Shown piece after piece: positions 33,878 to 45,645 of a DNA stretch of 64,000 bases. The translations under genes were made by a program, and so were the position numbers. Position 1 is the first letter of the stretch; every line of letters starts with the position of its first letter. The notes beneath the pieces were generated by a model. The model searched no databases. It saw nothing but the letters and a program-made list of their open reading frames with translations, and had not been told where the DNA came from. The stretch comes from Metridium senile (lineage: Eukaryota > Cnidaria > Anthozoa > Actiniaria > Metridiidae), in NCBI GenBank assembly GCA_949775045.1, contig OX459104.1, positions 10,215,655 through 10,279,654 on the forward strand, in the 5' to 3' direction.

Positions 33878-35058
33878 TGCTGAAGCAGATGAAGGGCGAT
33901 GAATTCTGTCGATTGAATGAGGTTGATGACTGATGAGAGCGATGACTCAAGCAATAATGATTATCATTCTATCCAGACTAGAAGCAAAATGAGGTAGACT
34001 GCATGAGGGCTTACAAGTGCGCTGCGCCGGTCTTTCTTTTGAACACTTTGTTGATGTTTTTAAAGCATGATTCAGTTGTTAAATTTTTTTCATGGAAACC
34101 ATATTTAGCTGCAAATAACTTTAATTTGACCCTGAAAAATCTGTTTACTAAGGTGGCCGAAAAGAGACACTCAAAGTCTAAAAGCAAAATGGCTAAAATC
34201 GAAAAGCAAAATGACTAAAATCAAAAAACAAAACACGCTAGAGACAAACTTGCGACTGACTTTTTGATGAACTTCAACATTGATTACCAGGGGCGGATCT
34301 AGCATAGGTGAAGGGGGGTGGCTAGCCCCCCCCCCCCTCTCCCCCCTGTTTTGAGAGACCAAAACAGTCCACGTGGAGGTCCACGAGTTTTTCATGGAGG
34401 TCCACGAGTTTTTCAGTCCTAGACTGTTATGTGTTAAACCTCATTAAATAAAGTTGTTATTATTATTATTATTATTATCATTATTATAAAACAGTAGATC
34501 AGCCAATCAGAGCACGTTTTTAGTTGATGACGTCACAACTAAATGAACGCTAACCGGTGGCACAACTAAAATCTAAATGGCGCCCGAAATTGTTTACGAC
34601 TGAGAAGAAGTTTGATGATCTTCTTCATGTCAAGATGTGGGGAACATGCAAATTATTCCATAACTGAAGTAGTCTTACGTCAGATCTTCAAATTTCCATT
34701 TGTATCTCACTTTGTCTTTGCATGCAACGACATCGTAAACTTAATTCGAATTACTCGATCGATCTAGATATTTCAGAGCGTGATGTATATCGAGTGAAAG
34801 TTTAGTAAGCTTATATGCGTTTATAATTTTAAGCGTTTTTGACATTTCTCTTGAAATGCAAACCCACATGAATTGTTTGTATGAAATACGGTTCCGAGTA
34901 TCTTCTGTTTACGCTTTAGTCTACATTTCCTTTGTACAAGAAAACAGTTAAATCTACAAGAAATAGAATGTTTGGGACTGCCTGAAGGTAACCATTTAAT
35001 ACAAATATTGAAAAATCAACACAATAAATTATCGTTCTTAGAGATTGTATTGTTTTAT
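33878..35058. other. Spacer with dispersed repeat and C-rich tract
   Basis: 34150-34255 is a dispersed repeat found inverted at 39990-40075 (see there). A C-rich run (about 34326-34347) is followed by a duplicated GTCCACGAGTTTTTCA, and a (TTA)n run lies at 34458-34482. No coding region was seen. Confidence 0.5.
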
Positions 35059-37418
35059 TCAAGTAACTGATATTGTTTTCTGATTCTCTGTGTAAAACGT
35101 AAGACATTTGTAATCAACACATTTGTAATCACTGGCAGAGTCTGTCGAGCTAGTATCTAATGGTACTGTAGGTGGTAGTTTTGGCCTTCCTCTATTTTTA
35201 GCACAAGGGCAACCAGAGTCATGCTTTCCCCATACAACAGGGACTTTATATGAAGTAAAACTCTTGCCATTTTTTTTTTTTTTTCGCCTTACGTGATCTC
35301 TCTACTATTTTTCGGCATTTGTGACATAAAAACGGCGGGTGTACATCAGGGAGATCATTACTAAATTTTAGATTCCAGATGTCATCACATTCAGTCTTCA
35401 AAACAGAAGCTTTGACTTTTCTGGAATCGTCACATACGTTTGATCCACATATTCGACAGCGGTCTTCAAGATATTCATAATGTGAGCTTTGACTTTCTGA
35501 AAGAAAGCAAGCAGAAACATATTGATTAAATTAACACTTAATTAACAGACAGCATATACACATGCATTCAAGTATCACAAATCTCTATATAGCAGAAGTA
35601 AGTACTCCATAGTAGTGATAAACAATATATGCATGTAATACAATATATGCATGTAGCTATTCACGAAATACTCTGCTATCACACAACATGCTGACGACAC
35701 ACCGTTACCCATACCTACGAATGACATCATGGACTTACTTTCACTTTGCCTTACTTCCACTTACTTTCAGTACAACGGCAAACACTACAAACAGCTACAC
35801 GACACAGCTATGGGCTCTCCAGTTTCTGTACGTTGTTGTATCAGAAACTGTTATGCAGAACATCGAGCAGAAAGCCCTTGCTACATGCAGACAGCGACTA
35901 CCTTTTTGGTTTCGTTACGTTGATGATACGATCACTACATTACCTACTGACGACATTTACGATTTTTACGACCACTTGAACAAACAAAACACTCACATAC
36001 AGTTCACCAAAGAGATCGAAGAGAATGGTGCTATACCTTTTCTAGACTGTTTGGTGACTCACAGTGACAATTGCTTACACACTACCGTATACCGCAAACC
36101 CACTCACACTGACAGACTGCTCGACCAGACATCTTACAATCCCACATCACACATCACACAAGGCCACCACCATTAAGACTTTGACTCGACGTGCACAACG
36201 TGTTTGTGATTCACCTGACAAACTTCATGACGAGTACGAATATTTACAAAATGTGTTTGATAAGAACAATTACGATGTTGATTTCGTCGAACGAAACATT
36301 CACAACAACACTTCACTCACTGACAGAGCCGACAATAAACCTACCGCCACTGCTACCATACCGTACATCAGAGGCACCTCTGAAACAATCCAACGCTTAT
36401 TACAACCCTACAACATTCGCGTTGCTCACAAGCCCACTATGACATTAAGACGTTTATTGACCGGACTAACGTTAAGGACAAAGACGAACCTATTAACAGA
36501 CAAGGAGCTATTTACAAAATAGCTTGTTCCGACTGTGACGCTTCTTTATACATCGGTGAGACCGGCCGTAATTTGAAGACTAGACTGAACACAAACGTGC
36601 CACGAAAAACAAAGACCCTACTAATCACATTGCCGAACATCACAAACATACTGGACACAACATTGACTGGGATTCTGCCGCCTCCATGACACATTGCACT
36701 AACTGGCACCAACGCCGCATACTTGAAAGCTGGTACACTAAATTACAACAAAAAACACTTAACCGTTGCGTAACACTACCGGCATCTTACAATAGACTCA
36801 TAAACGACTTCAAGCATTCCACCAATATAATGACTAACACCTACCCACGCACTGACAACAACTCATTACCAACTGAACCAGACATATAAATACCACCACT
36901 GTCTTTTCGTTTCTTTACTCTGAAGATGACTTCCGCTCAGGTTGTCGAAACGTCAGTTATCAACACCAACAGTCTTTCTCAAGACTACACTACCCCGGAC
37001 GATCATACCTCATCTACATTGAAATACTCTTGTTTGAAGAATATCTAGTACGATCGATCTTATAAATAACAGCTTCACACTAGGTCCGAAGCCAATTTAC
37101 AAAAGAAAACACAGCTTTTAGCGACCGATAGAGCGAACTCGTAAACGCAAACATGTATAAGCGGCAGTACGCGTATACTAGATTACTTAGGCAAATTGTA
37201 TACTCAGAGACAAAATCAAAACGGCACAGCGTTCTATAGAGCGGCCCATGTTGAGACTTCGCACAATGGAAGACAAATATCTTCTGAATCTCCCTATATT
37301 TTGTTCGTAGAACCAAAAAAATGATATGGAGAGAACGTAGACAATGTATTGAATGAAATGTTGCTTTGAAGTACCAATGTGGTTAATAAATCTACTCACC
37401 GTTTGGACCGTTTGCCAT
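35059..37418 (-). CDS. RAG1 N-terminal-like zinc-binding protein, frameshifted at A15
   Basis: Exon 1 37400-37418 (MANGPN, donor GTGAGT) and exon 2 35059-35496 (acceptor TTTCAG) join in phase to give MANGPNESQSSHYEYLEDR, then CRICGSNV, DLPDVHPPFLCHKC and, after a Lys run, VVWGKHDSGCPC. The CRICG...HPxxxCHxC...WxxHxxxCxxC layout matches the zinc-binding region preceding the RING finger of vertebrate RAG1 and its invertebrate N-RAG relatives. The A-run at 35270-35284 (minus sense) is 15 long; 14 would keep frame into the second half. As written, the product would stop shortly after the Lys run. It may be a sequencing error, slippage or a pseudogene. No RING or core recombinase follows. An antisense Penelope-like element fills the intron. 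Confidence 0.6.
35688..36890 (+). pseudogene. Penelope-like element with GIY-YIG endonuclease
   Basis: In order across shifting frames: RT pieces FQYNGKHYKQLHDTAMGSPV, FRYVDDTITTLP and PFLDCLV with VYRKPTHTDRLLDQTSYNPT; then the linker region with DEYEYLQNVFDKNNYDVDFV; then a GIY-YIG nuclease start (GAIYKIACSDCDASLYIGET) near 36500-36560; then an NHIAEH-type helix and a C-terminal tail ending at 36889. At least four frameshifts; the N-terminal RT fingers are missing. It lies antisense within the intron of the RAG1-N-like gene. Confidence 0.85.
36915..36960 (+). ncRNA. Hammerhead ribozyme-like motif 3' of the Penelope-like ORF
   Basis: CTGAAGA (36920-36926), a stem II closed by GAC/GTC, then GAAA and CGTC followed by AGT, which can pair with the ACT preceding the core as stem I. 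Both conserved boxes are intact. It starts about 30 bp after the element's stop codon, where Penelope-like elements carry this ribozyme. Confidence 0.65.
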
Positions 37419-38400
37419 CACTTTGCTTCATCACTCCGGTAATCTGCTGAAACGTGTACTCTGAATAATGCTCTTCAACGTGGTATATGTTAATCTCGCA
37501 AAGATATTTGTGAAATATCTTCAAAACCCAAAAACCAGAATGTCACGTCGGGAAAAATGAACCACCGGAATGATGGCATCATAATCCGGCTTTTAGACAA
37601 CAAACCACGGTAGTCTAAATTAATTGGTGACTAATTTGGACTGTTGACTTGGATCACTTTCGCTTTAGTCACGTTGACTTGGCGAACTTATCGGCCGACA
37701 AGCGACAAAACAAAAAAAATATTGCAAGGCGTTTCTAGTTTTTAACACAGGAGACCCAAAATATTAATATTACTGCAAAATATCCCGCAAATGTCCCCTT
37801 ATTCCTGACATGACAGCTGAGTAAAAGTAAGAGTAAAAGGCGAAATTAGGGGACTCAGTTTGTTGTTCTTTAAATCTTATTCATTTGTAATTCAAAGAAG
37901 CAATGTACAGAAGCAATGACCTGGATGGGGGAAGGGGGTAATGCGAAAGGTTAATGATGTAAGAAGACAACAAAGAAGGGGGGATAAGCGCAAACAAAAA
38001 GATAAAAAAAAATGATGAAAAGCATGAATGCATATGTGAGAATATAATCAATGGCAATGATGTTTATAATAATGATAATAATAGTTAGCAGTGATACCAG
38101 TGATAATAATGTTGATAATGACAGTAGCACAGTGATATTAATAATAATGGTAGTACACGCAATGATAATAATAAAAAAGATAATGGCTTCATTATTAGAT
38201 AATAACAATAACAGTAGCATGGATAAGTGAACAAAATAAAGTAAAACAACAGTAATGTTAATGGTGGTGATGATAATGATGATAATAATAATAATGTCAA
38301 TAGTAACCGTAATAACGAAGATAATGACCCATGCAGTAATGACATTTATAATAACGATGATAAAAATCACAATACTGATAATGATAATGTTATTTACCAA
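37419..38400. other. Spacer with (AAT/GAT)n tract
   Basis: Upstream of the RAG1-N-like gene; from about 38030 to 38390 an imperfect AATAATGATAATG tract gives spurious long Ile/Leu-rich ORFs on the minus strand. No gene seen. Confidence 0.6.
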
Positions 38401-38576
38401 ATAACTAAGGCTCAGCCGTGGTTTATACTCTGATAACTGCACGATGGACAGTTGAAAACACGAGAAAATGTCAAAAAGCACGAGCTGAAAGCGAGTGCTT
38501 TTTGATCATTTTCGAGTGTTTTCAACTGTCCAGAGTGCAGTTATCAGAGCATAAACCTCAACTGAGCCTTAGTTAT
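38401..38576. mobile_element. 176-bp palindromic MITE
   Basis: Ends ATAACTAAGGCTCAG / CTGAGCCTTAGTTAT with inner arms TTTATACTCTGATAACTGCAC and the complement form a near-complete hairpin. A TA duplication next to ACTAAGG fits a mariner-type MITE. A fragment (GTGGTTTATACTCTGATAA) recurs at about 39510. Confidence 0.7.
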
Positions 38577-41088
38577 ATGGTTTATTATATAGATTTACGA
38601 GCGAAATGTTGTCTTGCAAAAATCTATTTTCTTGCAAATTTTCGCTTTGATGCAATCGCGATATAAGGCTAGTTTTGATTGGCTCAAGAATAGTAAAACT
38701 CTTCTCTGATTGGTCAAAAATGTGACAGCCAACATTCAAGTAGCTTTTTTCAAAATTTTACAAACTCTCTGTCAGTTTTAGATTTAAATCCGTTCTAAAG
38801 CTCAAAACCTAAATATTTAAACTGTTAAAGGAGTAAATCTTGTTTACAAAAGCCAAAGCTTCATCCGTACGTTGAGAGAAGAGAAGCGAAAAGACAGCGA
38901 CAAGAGAAACAAAACAGCCATCGAAAGATCGACAAATTTACCGTGGCAAAAAAAAAAAAAAAATGGAGTTAGAAAACAGGGTAACGAAGACAAACTGTCA
39001 CAGTTAAACTCAAGAACCTTCTACTCTGCTAAAGAATAGCTACAAAGCTACTCTCAATAGCTACTCTGTTTGTTTTTTTTTACTATCAAATGACATGAAA
39101 TGAGGCAACCACGAGGCCGTTACAACTAGTAAAGATTTACGGTAGGATTAATATGCAGTTATTTTATGACAAAAAGAAAACAATTTAGCCACAAAAAGAC
39201 ATTTATCAAAAGTAATCAACTCGAAGATGTATTTTCTATGAACTGTTTTTTGATTTGCCGTTCTTACTTGAAAAATTAACATTTTTAATTTGTCAGTCAT
39301 AACCTGAACATTTGAAAGCAAATCTTGAAAAGGTTAGATATTTTTGTCTATTATTTGAAGTTCATGTGAGTTTCTGAATTATCTAGAAATCATATTTACT
39401 TGAAATCATTATTCGTGTAAGAATATAATAGCAAAGTCATGAATTAAATCGATGTTTTCGTCTCAAAAACGTCTCGTCTTTATTTGCTTTTCTCTCGACC
39501 ACAGAGAAGCGTGGTTTATACTCTGATAAACCACGGTTTTTAACCAATCATAGCGCGTGTTAGAATGTATCTATGTTATAAAATGATAATAATACTGATG
39601 ATGATAATAATACAACATTCAGGATATATATTAATGGTGATAGTAATAATAAATAGAGTTTATTACATGGGCGCTCGGAGATACGGATTTTATCTTCTCG
39701 TGTTCAAATGATAACTCACTCTTTCGCGCGCAAGCGCCCATGTACTCTTCTGTTTATTATATTAACTCGTGATAGATGACTGAATTGAAATAGCAAAGTT
39801 TTATCAAGATATGCATCAAAAATTGTTAAAAATCCATGGTAACGTGTTATTTCACAATGTGAAGTGAACCAAGCCAAAGTGATTAAAGCGAAAGTGAACC
39901 AAGTCAAAGTCGCTATTAAGAGTAAAAGTGAGCCAAGTCAAAGTGAACCATGTCAAAGTGGCTATCAAAGACGAAATTCGTCAAAATACCAGCCACGAGT
40001 TGGTCTTTAGCGTGTTTTGATTTTTGATTTTCGTCATTTTGCATTTCGACTTTGAGTGTCGCCTCTCGGCCACCGTAAATTACAATGTTTAGGAAAATTG
40101 CGAGCAACACGCGTGGCATGTATGTTCGCGTTGTGCATCAATAGTCCCTAGGCGGGTTAGAACTCTGTCTTTTTTTTTTCATAAAAATGTTTAATTTCGA
40201 GAAATATATCAAGGATTTTAAATATATATATTTAAAAAAATAACTTTTTTAACGTCTCGATCGTCTAGCTGGACACATGCAGTGCGCCCTAGCTACTAAT
40301 CGGGGGGTCTCACTCACACTCCGGCTACCTTTCATTTTAATATTTTGCACACATCTCGGCTCACATGTTCATTTTTGCTGATCATGATGGAAAAATTCCT
40401 GATAACCCGGAGAAAAACCAGCTCGTGGCATAGGAAAGAAGGACACATCAAACAAACTCAAATCACATATAATCTATGCTCGAGCTCAAAATCATGCAAA
40501 ACCATGTTTCTTCAAATAGATAGAATTTAGGCTTGGAATATTTAGTTTATTGCAATAATTCCTTCAAACCTTGAAATGTATATTAATCATTATGGAGAAA
40601 TAGGATAACCTGCAAATCATAACAGTGCGAAAATCTTCATAACTAGAAATCATAATTAAAACTTAGTGAGCGTTTATTGATTGATAGCATGGGTTTTTTT
40701 TGGTTTATGACGTCCAATATTTACCTAGCAATTGGATTCAGGTTTTGTTACTCAAGTCTAAATAACTTCTAAACTAAGTAAAATATTAAGAAACGCTCAC
40801 ACGGTTTTGGAGATCAATATATGCAGACAAAGGTAACCGATTTCACTTCGAGTCTTTCTCATGCAAGACAAACTATATTTTTTTACAGAAGTGATGCTTA
40901 TGTTGGGGGTCTCTGCCGTCAATTGAAGGTATCTATGTCAATTTATTTTGAGCGTTGTTAGCTGTGAATCGAAGAAAACAACTCCATAGCATCTAAATCA
41001 GCTTTATTTGTAAATCAAAACAATAAAAGACATCCTTGATTGTTGATCCATTGATTGGGCTTTCAGACTCACTGTGTTTTGTTTGTGT
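38577..41088. other. Repeat-scarred intergenic stretch
   Basis: Contains a MITE scrap at 39505-39535, a short inverted repeat around ATGGGCGCT/AGCGCCCAT (39665-39742), AGTGAACCAAGTCAA direct repeats (39860-39950), and a dispersed repeat at 39990-40075 that is inverted relative to 34150-34255 (CACTCAAAGTC...AAAACACGCTA). No credible ORF. Confidence 0.5.
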
Positions 41089-41128
41089 ACTACGTTTCGA
41101 CGCCATTCTGGTCGTCTTGGACAATAAC
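41089..41128 (-). ncRNA. Degenerate hammerhead-like motif
   Basis: Minus strand GACGACCAGAATGGCGTC stem II followed by GAAACGTAG. The CTGANGA box is replaced by a GTCCAAGA-like sequence, so it is probably an inactive Penelope terminus relic. Confidence 0.4.
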
Positions 41129-43272
41129 CAACTCACAGAGAAGAGTTTCAGATCAACAATTAAAAGACATCCTTAATTACTAGTTAATTACTAGTTAATT
41201 ATAAGTTACTGAAAGAAAGAAATATTTTCGAAGATGTGTTTGAATTAAAAGAGCATCTTGCAGGTTATTTGCACTGAGAGACGAGAAAGAAAAATGGCGA
41301 CCTCTACGAGAAAACTTCACTCGTCGGCACCAAAGTTTGTCAAACGTTAGTCATAAAACTCCTTTATCATATAAAACATTTCTTACTTAACTTTGTATTT
41401 CAAAATTTGCCGATTTACAGCCGGTTATTTATTTACAAAAATTGCATATTTAGAGATAAAAAATTATCATAAAAATTATCATAATAATGATAAAACTATT
41501 ATTGAACTTGGTTATTACAAAATATCGTGATTTGTCAGTGACGAGCTCTCGGTTATTTCCCAATGCCGTCCACGGCATCCACATTATTATTACTTGATAC
41601 TTTACAAATAAAATAAAAAGATTCATTGATAATCAAGAAATTTTACAATCAATTTATTAATGTATTTCATTTGGTTATCAATACATCTAATGATCTGTAA
41701 ATAGACATGACTACAAAGCAACCGCTCCCGTACCGACTTTGTTTTTGCTCCGGTTGGAGACCAAAAAGCCTGCTTTCAAAAAATAACGGCGTGATATCAA
41801 AATGCAATCAACCAGTCCGGCTAAAGAATTTAATTAATAGAATCTATTATGTTTAATATTGCGTCACGTCGATATCTATATCCGCCTGCTATTTTATAAT
41901 TGTTCATATATATAATAATAATACTTGAAAGAAAAAAATTCACAAAAATTCATTCCCTTTTTTTAGTTTTATTTTCTAGTAAATATTTTATTTTGTCTAA
42001 AGTCACAACTAGCCGCCATTTTATTTACTTCTCTATTCGGTATATGAGCTGATAGTTTAGTGGTAGAAAAACCAATCAGTGTGCAATTTGCTCATATCCA
42101 ATGGATATTACATAATCATATAGAATATTTGGCCAAACGGTTAAATAATAATAAATGTTTTGTAATATTTCGTTGTTCTCGCGTCTGATAAACAATTAAA
42201 TTAAAGTTGTAACACACCTAGTGCAAAAACATTGAATAGTACAACTCCTTAAATATACCCAACCCAACTGTGTCTCATATATTTTTCATATATATTTTAT
42301 ATTTTTTTCGGAGAAGTCATAAAACAACTGGTCTAGTGTAAATTGCGTGCATTCACTCCTTCACTTAGCCATGGGACACGCCGGATTGTGTTGTGCTTCA
42401 CTGCCTTGTGGCAATTTCAATCTTATTGATGCAAAACTGTGAAGGTAGACGATGACAAAATACTGGATTATATTTTATGTTATCTTAAGTAACAAAATAG
42501 AACAAATATGAACGAAAAAAAGCAAAATATCAGCAGTAGGTGAGCTTTTGAGACAAAAGAAAGAACATTTAGATATACATTATAATATGGTTGTAGTGCT
42601 GTTGTTGATCATTGGATATTTGGATGGAGTAGTGTCTGCTTCAGAGATATTTTGTGACAAAATGTTTGTATAAATTGGACAATCTTTGAAAAAATATCAA
42701 GTGATTCGTAGGTCTCTTGTACATTCTATCGTTTCAAAGTAAGTGGTGTATTGTTAAGAAAGAGAGAGTTCTATATGCAACATATATAGATTCTGACAGG
42801 AGTCTTTCCTCACAGTTTTATCTTCCATTTTTACGTAAATAACTCATGGTTGTAAGTACGAGAGTACACATTATTTTTCTTCCAATTTTTAATATTGTGG
42901 GGTTTTTTTTGTATCCCTGAAGATGAGCTAAAGGCTAGAATGTTTACATAAATGGATGCCAACGAACGTAGAGGACACTCTGTCAAAACCCTTGTTGAAT
43001 ATGAACCCCACGTACAACATATTAGACTTCAAGTTAGTATTATTTTTATTGCTCCATTAACAAAAATATTTTAACGATCGACAATTCTCAAAAATTAAAA
43101 ACAATGTATTATTGGAGTTCAGTTATATTCTTTACTTAACATTGTCGAGGCGGCACAACTGTTCAATGCTCCTAATTAACACAATGAAACTATTTATCTG
43201 ATTTTGAGTTTTTTAAACTAACTTTTGTTGTTCATCATTTTTTTAACAATAAAGTAATTTCTTGAATACTAA
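41129..43272. other. AT-rich intergenic stretch
   Basis: A short ATG ORF of 18 codons at 41294-41350 (MATSTRK...) sits in a GC-richer patch but has no partner exon that I can find. Another degenerate hammerhead-like core (CTGAAGATGAGCTAAAGGCT) is at 42917-42936. Otherwise AT-rich. Confidence 0.4.
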
Positions 43273-43317
43273 TTTTCTCTTGAAAATGACGCTAGATAGC
43301 GTCGAAACGTCGAGAAT
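43273..43317 (+). ncRNA. Hammerhead-like motif with strong stems, altered core
   Basis: Stem I TTCTC/GAGAA, stem II GACGC-TAGATA-GCGTC, GAAA, then CGTC at the expected cleavage position. The first box reads TTGAAAA instead of CTGANGA, so activity is doubtful. No Penelope ORF remains nearby. Confidence 0.5.
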
Positions 43318-43423
43318 AAAATGATCACAAACCTACTTGCGTTAGTTTTTGTTCTACAAATAACGACTAAAGCCTGTTTAATCAAAATAAAGTAATTGTC
43401 AACAAAAGGAGAAGTTTCACCAT

Positions 43424-43963
43424 TCACAAACCCCTCTTTCCGCCTATGCCACACCAACCGTCGGATCCCTCGGTTTCAGGACTCTTACATTCATGTTTAC
43501 CGCATCCATAACAGACAACTGGACCATAGTATTCTTTACGTCCTTCAGAACATCGAAATGTCTTGTTCTTGAAGCCTTGGCGCATGACATAATCGTCACA
43601 AACCACAACATTGAAGTATGTACCATTAGTTGCTCTGAAACACTTAGCAGTGCCAAAAACTTTACCGTCAGAATCGACTACCGAAACGTAACATTCCATT
43701 CCGCCTTGAGGAACATCAAAATGGAGCCATTCTTCAGAAGCGATCCGACTGTATCCAGTATTCTGTGTCATCCATTCGAATTTCGCTTTTGGGGTGAGTG
43801 AAACATCAACGCCTTTTACGTTTGCAGCTATCTTTGCTTCGATTTCACTTAAGTATTTTCTTTCGGCCTCTACTCTAGCCCAAATATCGTTGTACGTACT
43901 GTTTGCTATCTTGATTTGAGGTTTACCGGCAAAGAATGTGTATACTGTAGACAACGCTTCCAT
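43424..43963 (-). CDS. Single-exon 179-aa orphan protein with Cys-rich C-terminus
   Basis: A clean ATG-to-stop ORF on the minus strand. Residues 1-60 are helical (IWARVEAERKYLSEIEAKIA); the middle (about 75-130) looks like a beta-rich domain (EEWLHFDVPQGGMECYVSVV, FNVVVCDDYVMRQGF); the end is Cys-rich (FRCSEGRK, VVCYGCGKHECKS, GWCGIGGKRGL). No signal peptide or membrane segment, and no family I recognise. GC content is higher than in the flanks. A CATAAAAG box lies about 50 bp upstream, so it may be an expressed intronless gene; being part of a mobile element is also possible. Confidence 0.55.
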   Translation of the reverse strand: MEALSTVYTFFAGKPQIKIANSTYNDIWARVEAERKYLSEIEAKIAANVKGVDVSLTPKAKFEWMTQNTGYSRIASEEWLHFDVPQGGMECYVSVVDSDGKVFGTAKCFRATNGTYFNVVVCDDYVMRQGFKNKTFRCSEGRKEYYGPVVCYGCGKHECKSPETEGSDGWCGIGGKRGL

Positions 43964-44011
43964 TTGAGCGACTAACTGAGACTTAAAAACCTCTAACGTC
44001 AGGTATCAGCT

Positions 44012-44019
44012 CTTTTATG
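44012..44019 (-). promoter_or_regulatory. TATA-like box of the orphan gene
   Basis: CATAAAAG on the minus strand, about 50 bp before the ATG at 43963. Spacing fits a core promoter with a short 5' leader; this is inference only. Confidence 0.3.
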
Positions 44020-44854
44020 ATTTGGATAAGCGAAACCTTGGCTATCAGGTATTATACCTTTCGATTCACTAATGAATTTTCCTTTGCTATCATTGGTTAA
44101 AAGTTTATTAACGAGCCTCAAGCTTTTAGCAACCAAACGACCCCCAAATGATACTTATGTTAGGGTCTCCGCCCATCACCAGTTGGGGGTCTTTATGGTT
44201 TTAATTTATTTGGTTTTGTAAAAAATAGCAATCAAGAAACCAGTCGAGCGTTTTTAGCTGTTACTGCGGTTCTCAGTCACACACAATCAACTATACCTTC
44301 AAATACGGACGAAAAAAAAAGAGTTTTGGTGGACGTCAATCAACTGTATTTCCATGGCAACACAGGCAAACTTGACCGTTAATTACCGATCGACGATAAA
44401 TTCATAACACGAATTAGATCTAATTTTTAAAGAATATATATTATTTATAATTTGATCATTTTCTTATTTTTTGCCATAGCTTGGGGGACTGGTTATGAAT
44501 CCCGGCAAACTAATTAAAAGGAGCATCTCTGTATTATCAGGTTCATGCTTGATCCCGTGAATGGCGAAAAGTTCCAAAATTAAATGGCGAATTCTCAGTA
44601 CAGCAAATGTAATGTAAATGTAATGTGTTTGAGTATTTTAATTTAAAAATTGTATCAGCAAAAAATGGTTGTTTCTGAATAAAATACTGTTTGAGTTCCA
44701 TTGAAAGATATTATTTATATGTCTGTTAGAAATTAATAAGCCGTGTTTTGTAAAGAACACTAAAGGAAAGAAGTCGGTATGGAAGGCTTCCGAACTCGAA
44801 GGACAATATCCTGGCTCAATGAACTAATTAAAACTAGACGCTAAAGTAGCGTGA
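44020..44854. other. Intergenic stretch, no gene seen
   Basis: AT-rich; a TTAGGGTCTCCGCCC...GGGGGTCT segment at 44160-44195 resembles a segment at 40900-40920. Nothing else is recognisable. Confidence 0.35.
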
Positions 44855-45156
44855 AGTCGGGCTAGCTGGTGAAAATAAATATTCATGAAGTTACTACATG
44901 TTTTGACACGGGTCACGTGACATATGACGTCATAGCATATGATTGACAGGTCACACAAGTCATGTGATGTATTATTGTCCAGGTTTGGTTAGAATCAATC
45001 AAATGCTTGATATGTTATCGTATTACTATGGGCTTCCTGTGGTAAGTTCTCAAAGCATCATGGGGGACTATACGCGACGTTGCCAGATACATAGATAGAT
45101 AGATAGATTGACGAAAAGGTAGAACTAAAGTCGGGCCGCCTATGGCTAGCCCGACT
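44855..45156. mobile_element. 302-bp TIR element, ends AGTCGGGCTAGC
   Basis: 12-bp perfect inverted ends AGTCGGGCTAGC / GCTAGCCCGACT. The interior has CACGTGACATATGACGTCAT and an (AGAT)n run and no ORF. A target duplication is not clear. Confidence 0.5.
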
Positions 45157-45540
45157 AACAAGAAGAATATAGATAAACAATTAAATGAGACGAGTTAATT
45201 AAGAATGATGTAATTTTTACATGTGAAAATGTTTAGATCCTTGATACATTAGTATATATACATTGAATTTTGTAAGCAAAACATTGCCTGGAAATTTTAA
45301 CATTGCTTTGTTTCAAAGCGTAGTTGTATTCAGCTTCGCTTTATCGTGCTGTGTACACATAATACTGAATCACATCAAACTCATTGCCTACAAATTTGAA
45401 CATTTGCTCTGACTAGGATCCAGGCTGCAGCGGACAACCGATAACGATACTGCGCTTGCGTAGTTTATTTGCATTTTTTGTGTTACTTTGGTGAAGAATA
45501 TCGAATTTTGACCCCCTGAATTTTACGTATTTTTATGTAG

Positions 45541-45645
45541 TATATAAAAAACGAGCAGCAGTGTTTTATCAAGGATAAAAACCCGAGCATAGCGAGGGTT
45601 TTTGATCCTTGATTAAAACACGTGCTGCGAGTTTTTTTATATAGC
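45541..45645. mobile_element. 105-bp near-perfect hairpin (foldback MITE)
   Basis: TATATAAAAAACGAGCAGCA...ATCAAGGAT pairs with its complement across a loop of about 12 nt (CGAGCATAGCGAG). An RNA or cruciform hairpin of about 45 bp is possible. Confidence 0.6.

Noticed and set aside
37951..38481. 176-codon Ile/Leu-rich ORF resembling a membrane protein
   Set aside because: It is the complement of an (AAT/GAT)n tract; hydrophobicity comes from the repeat.
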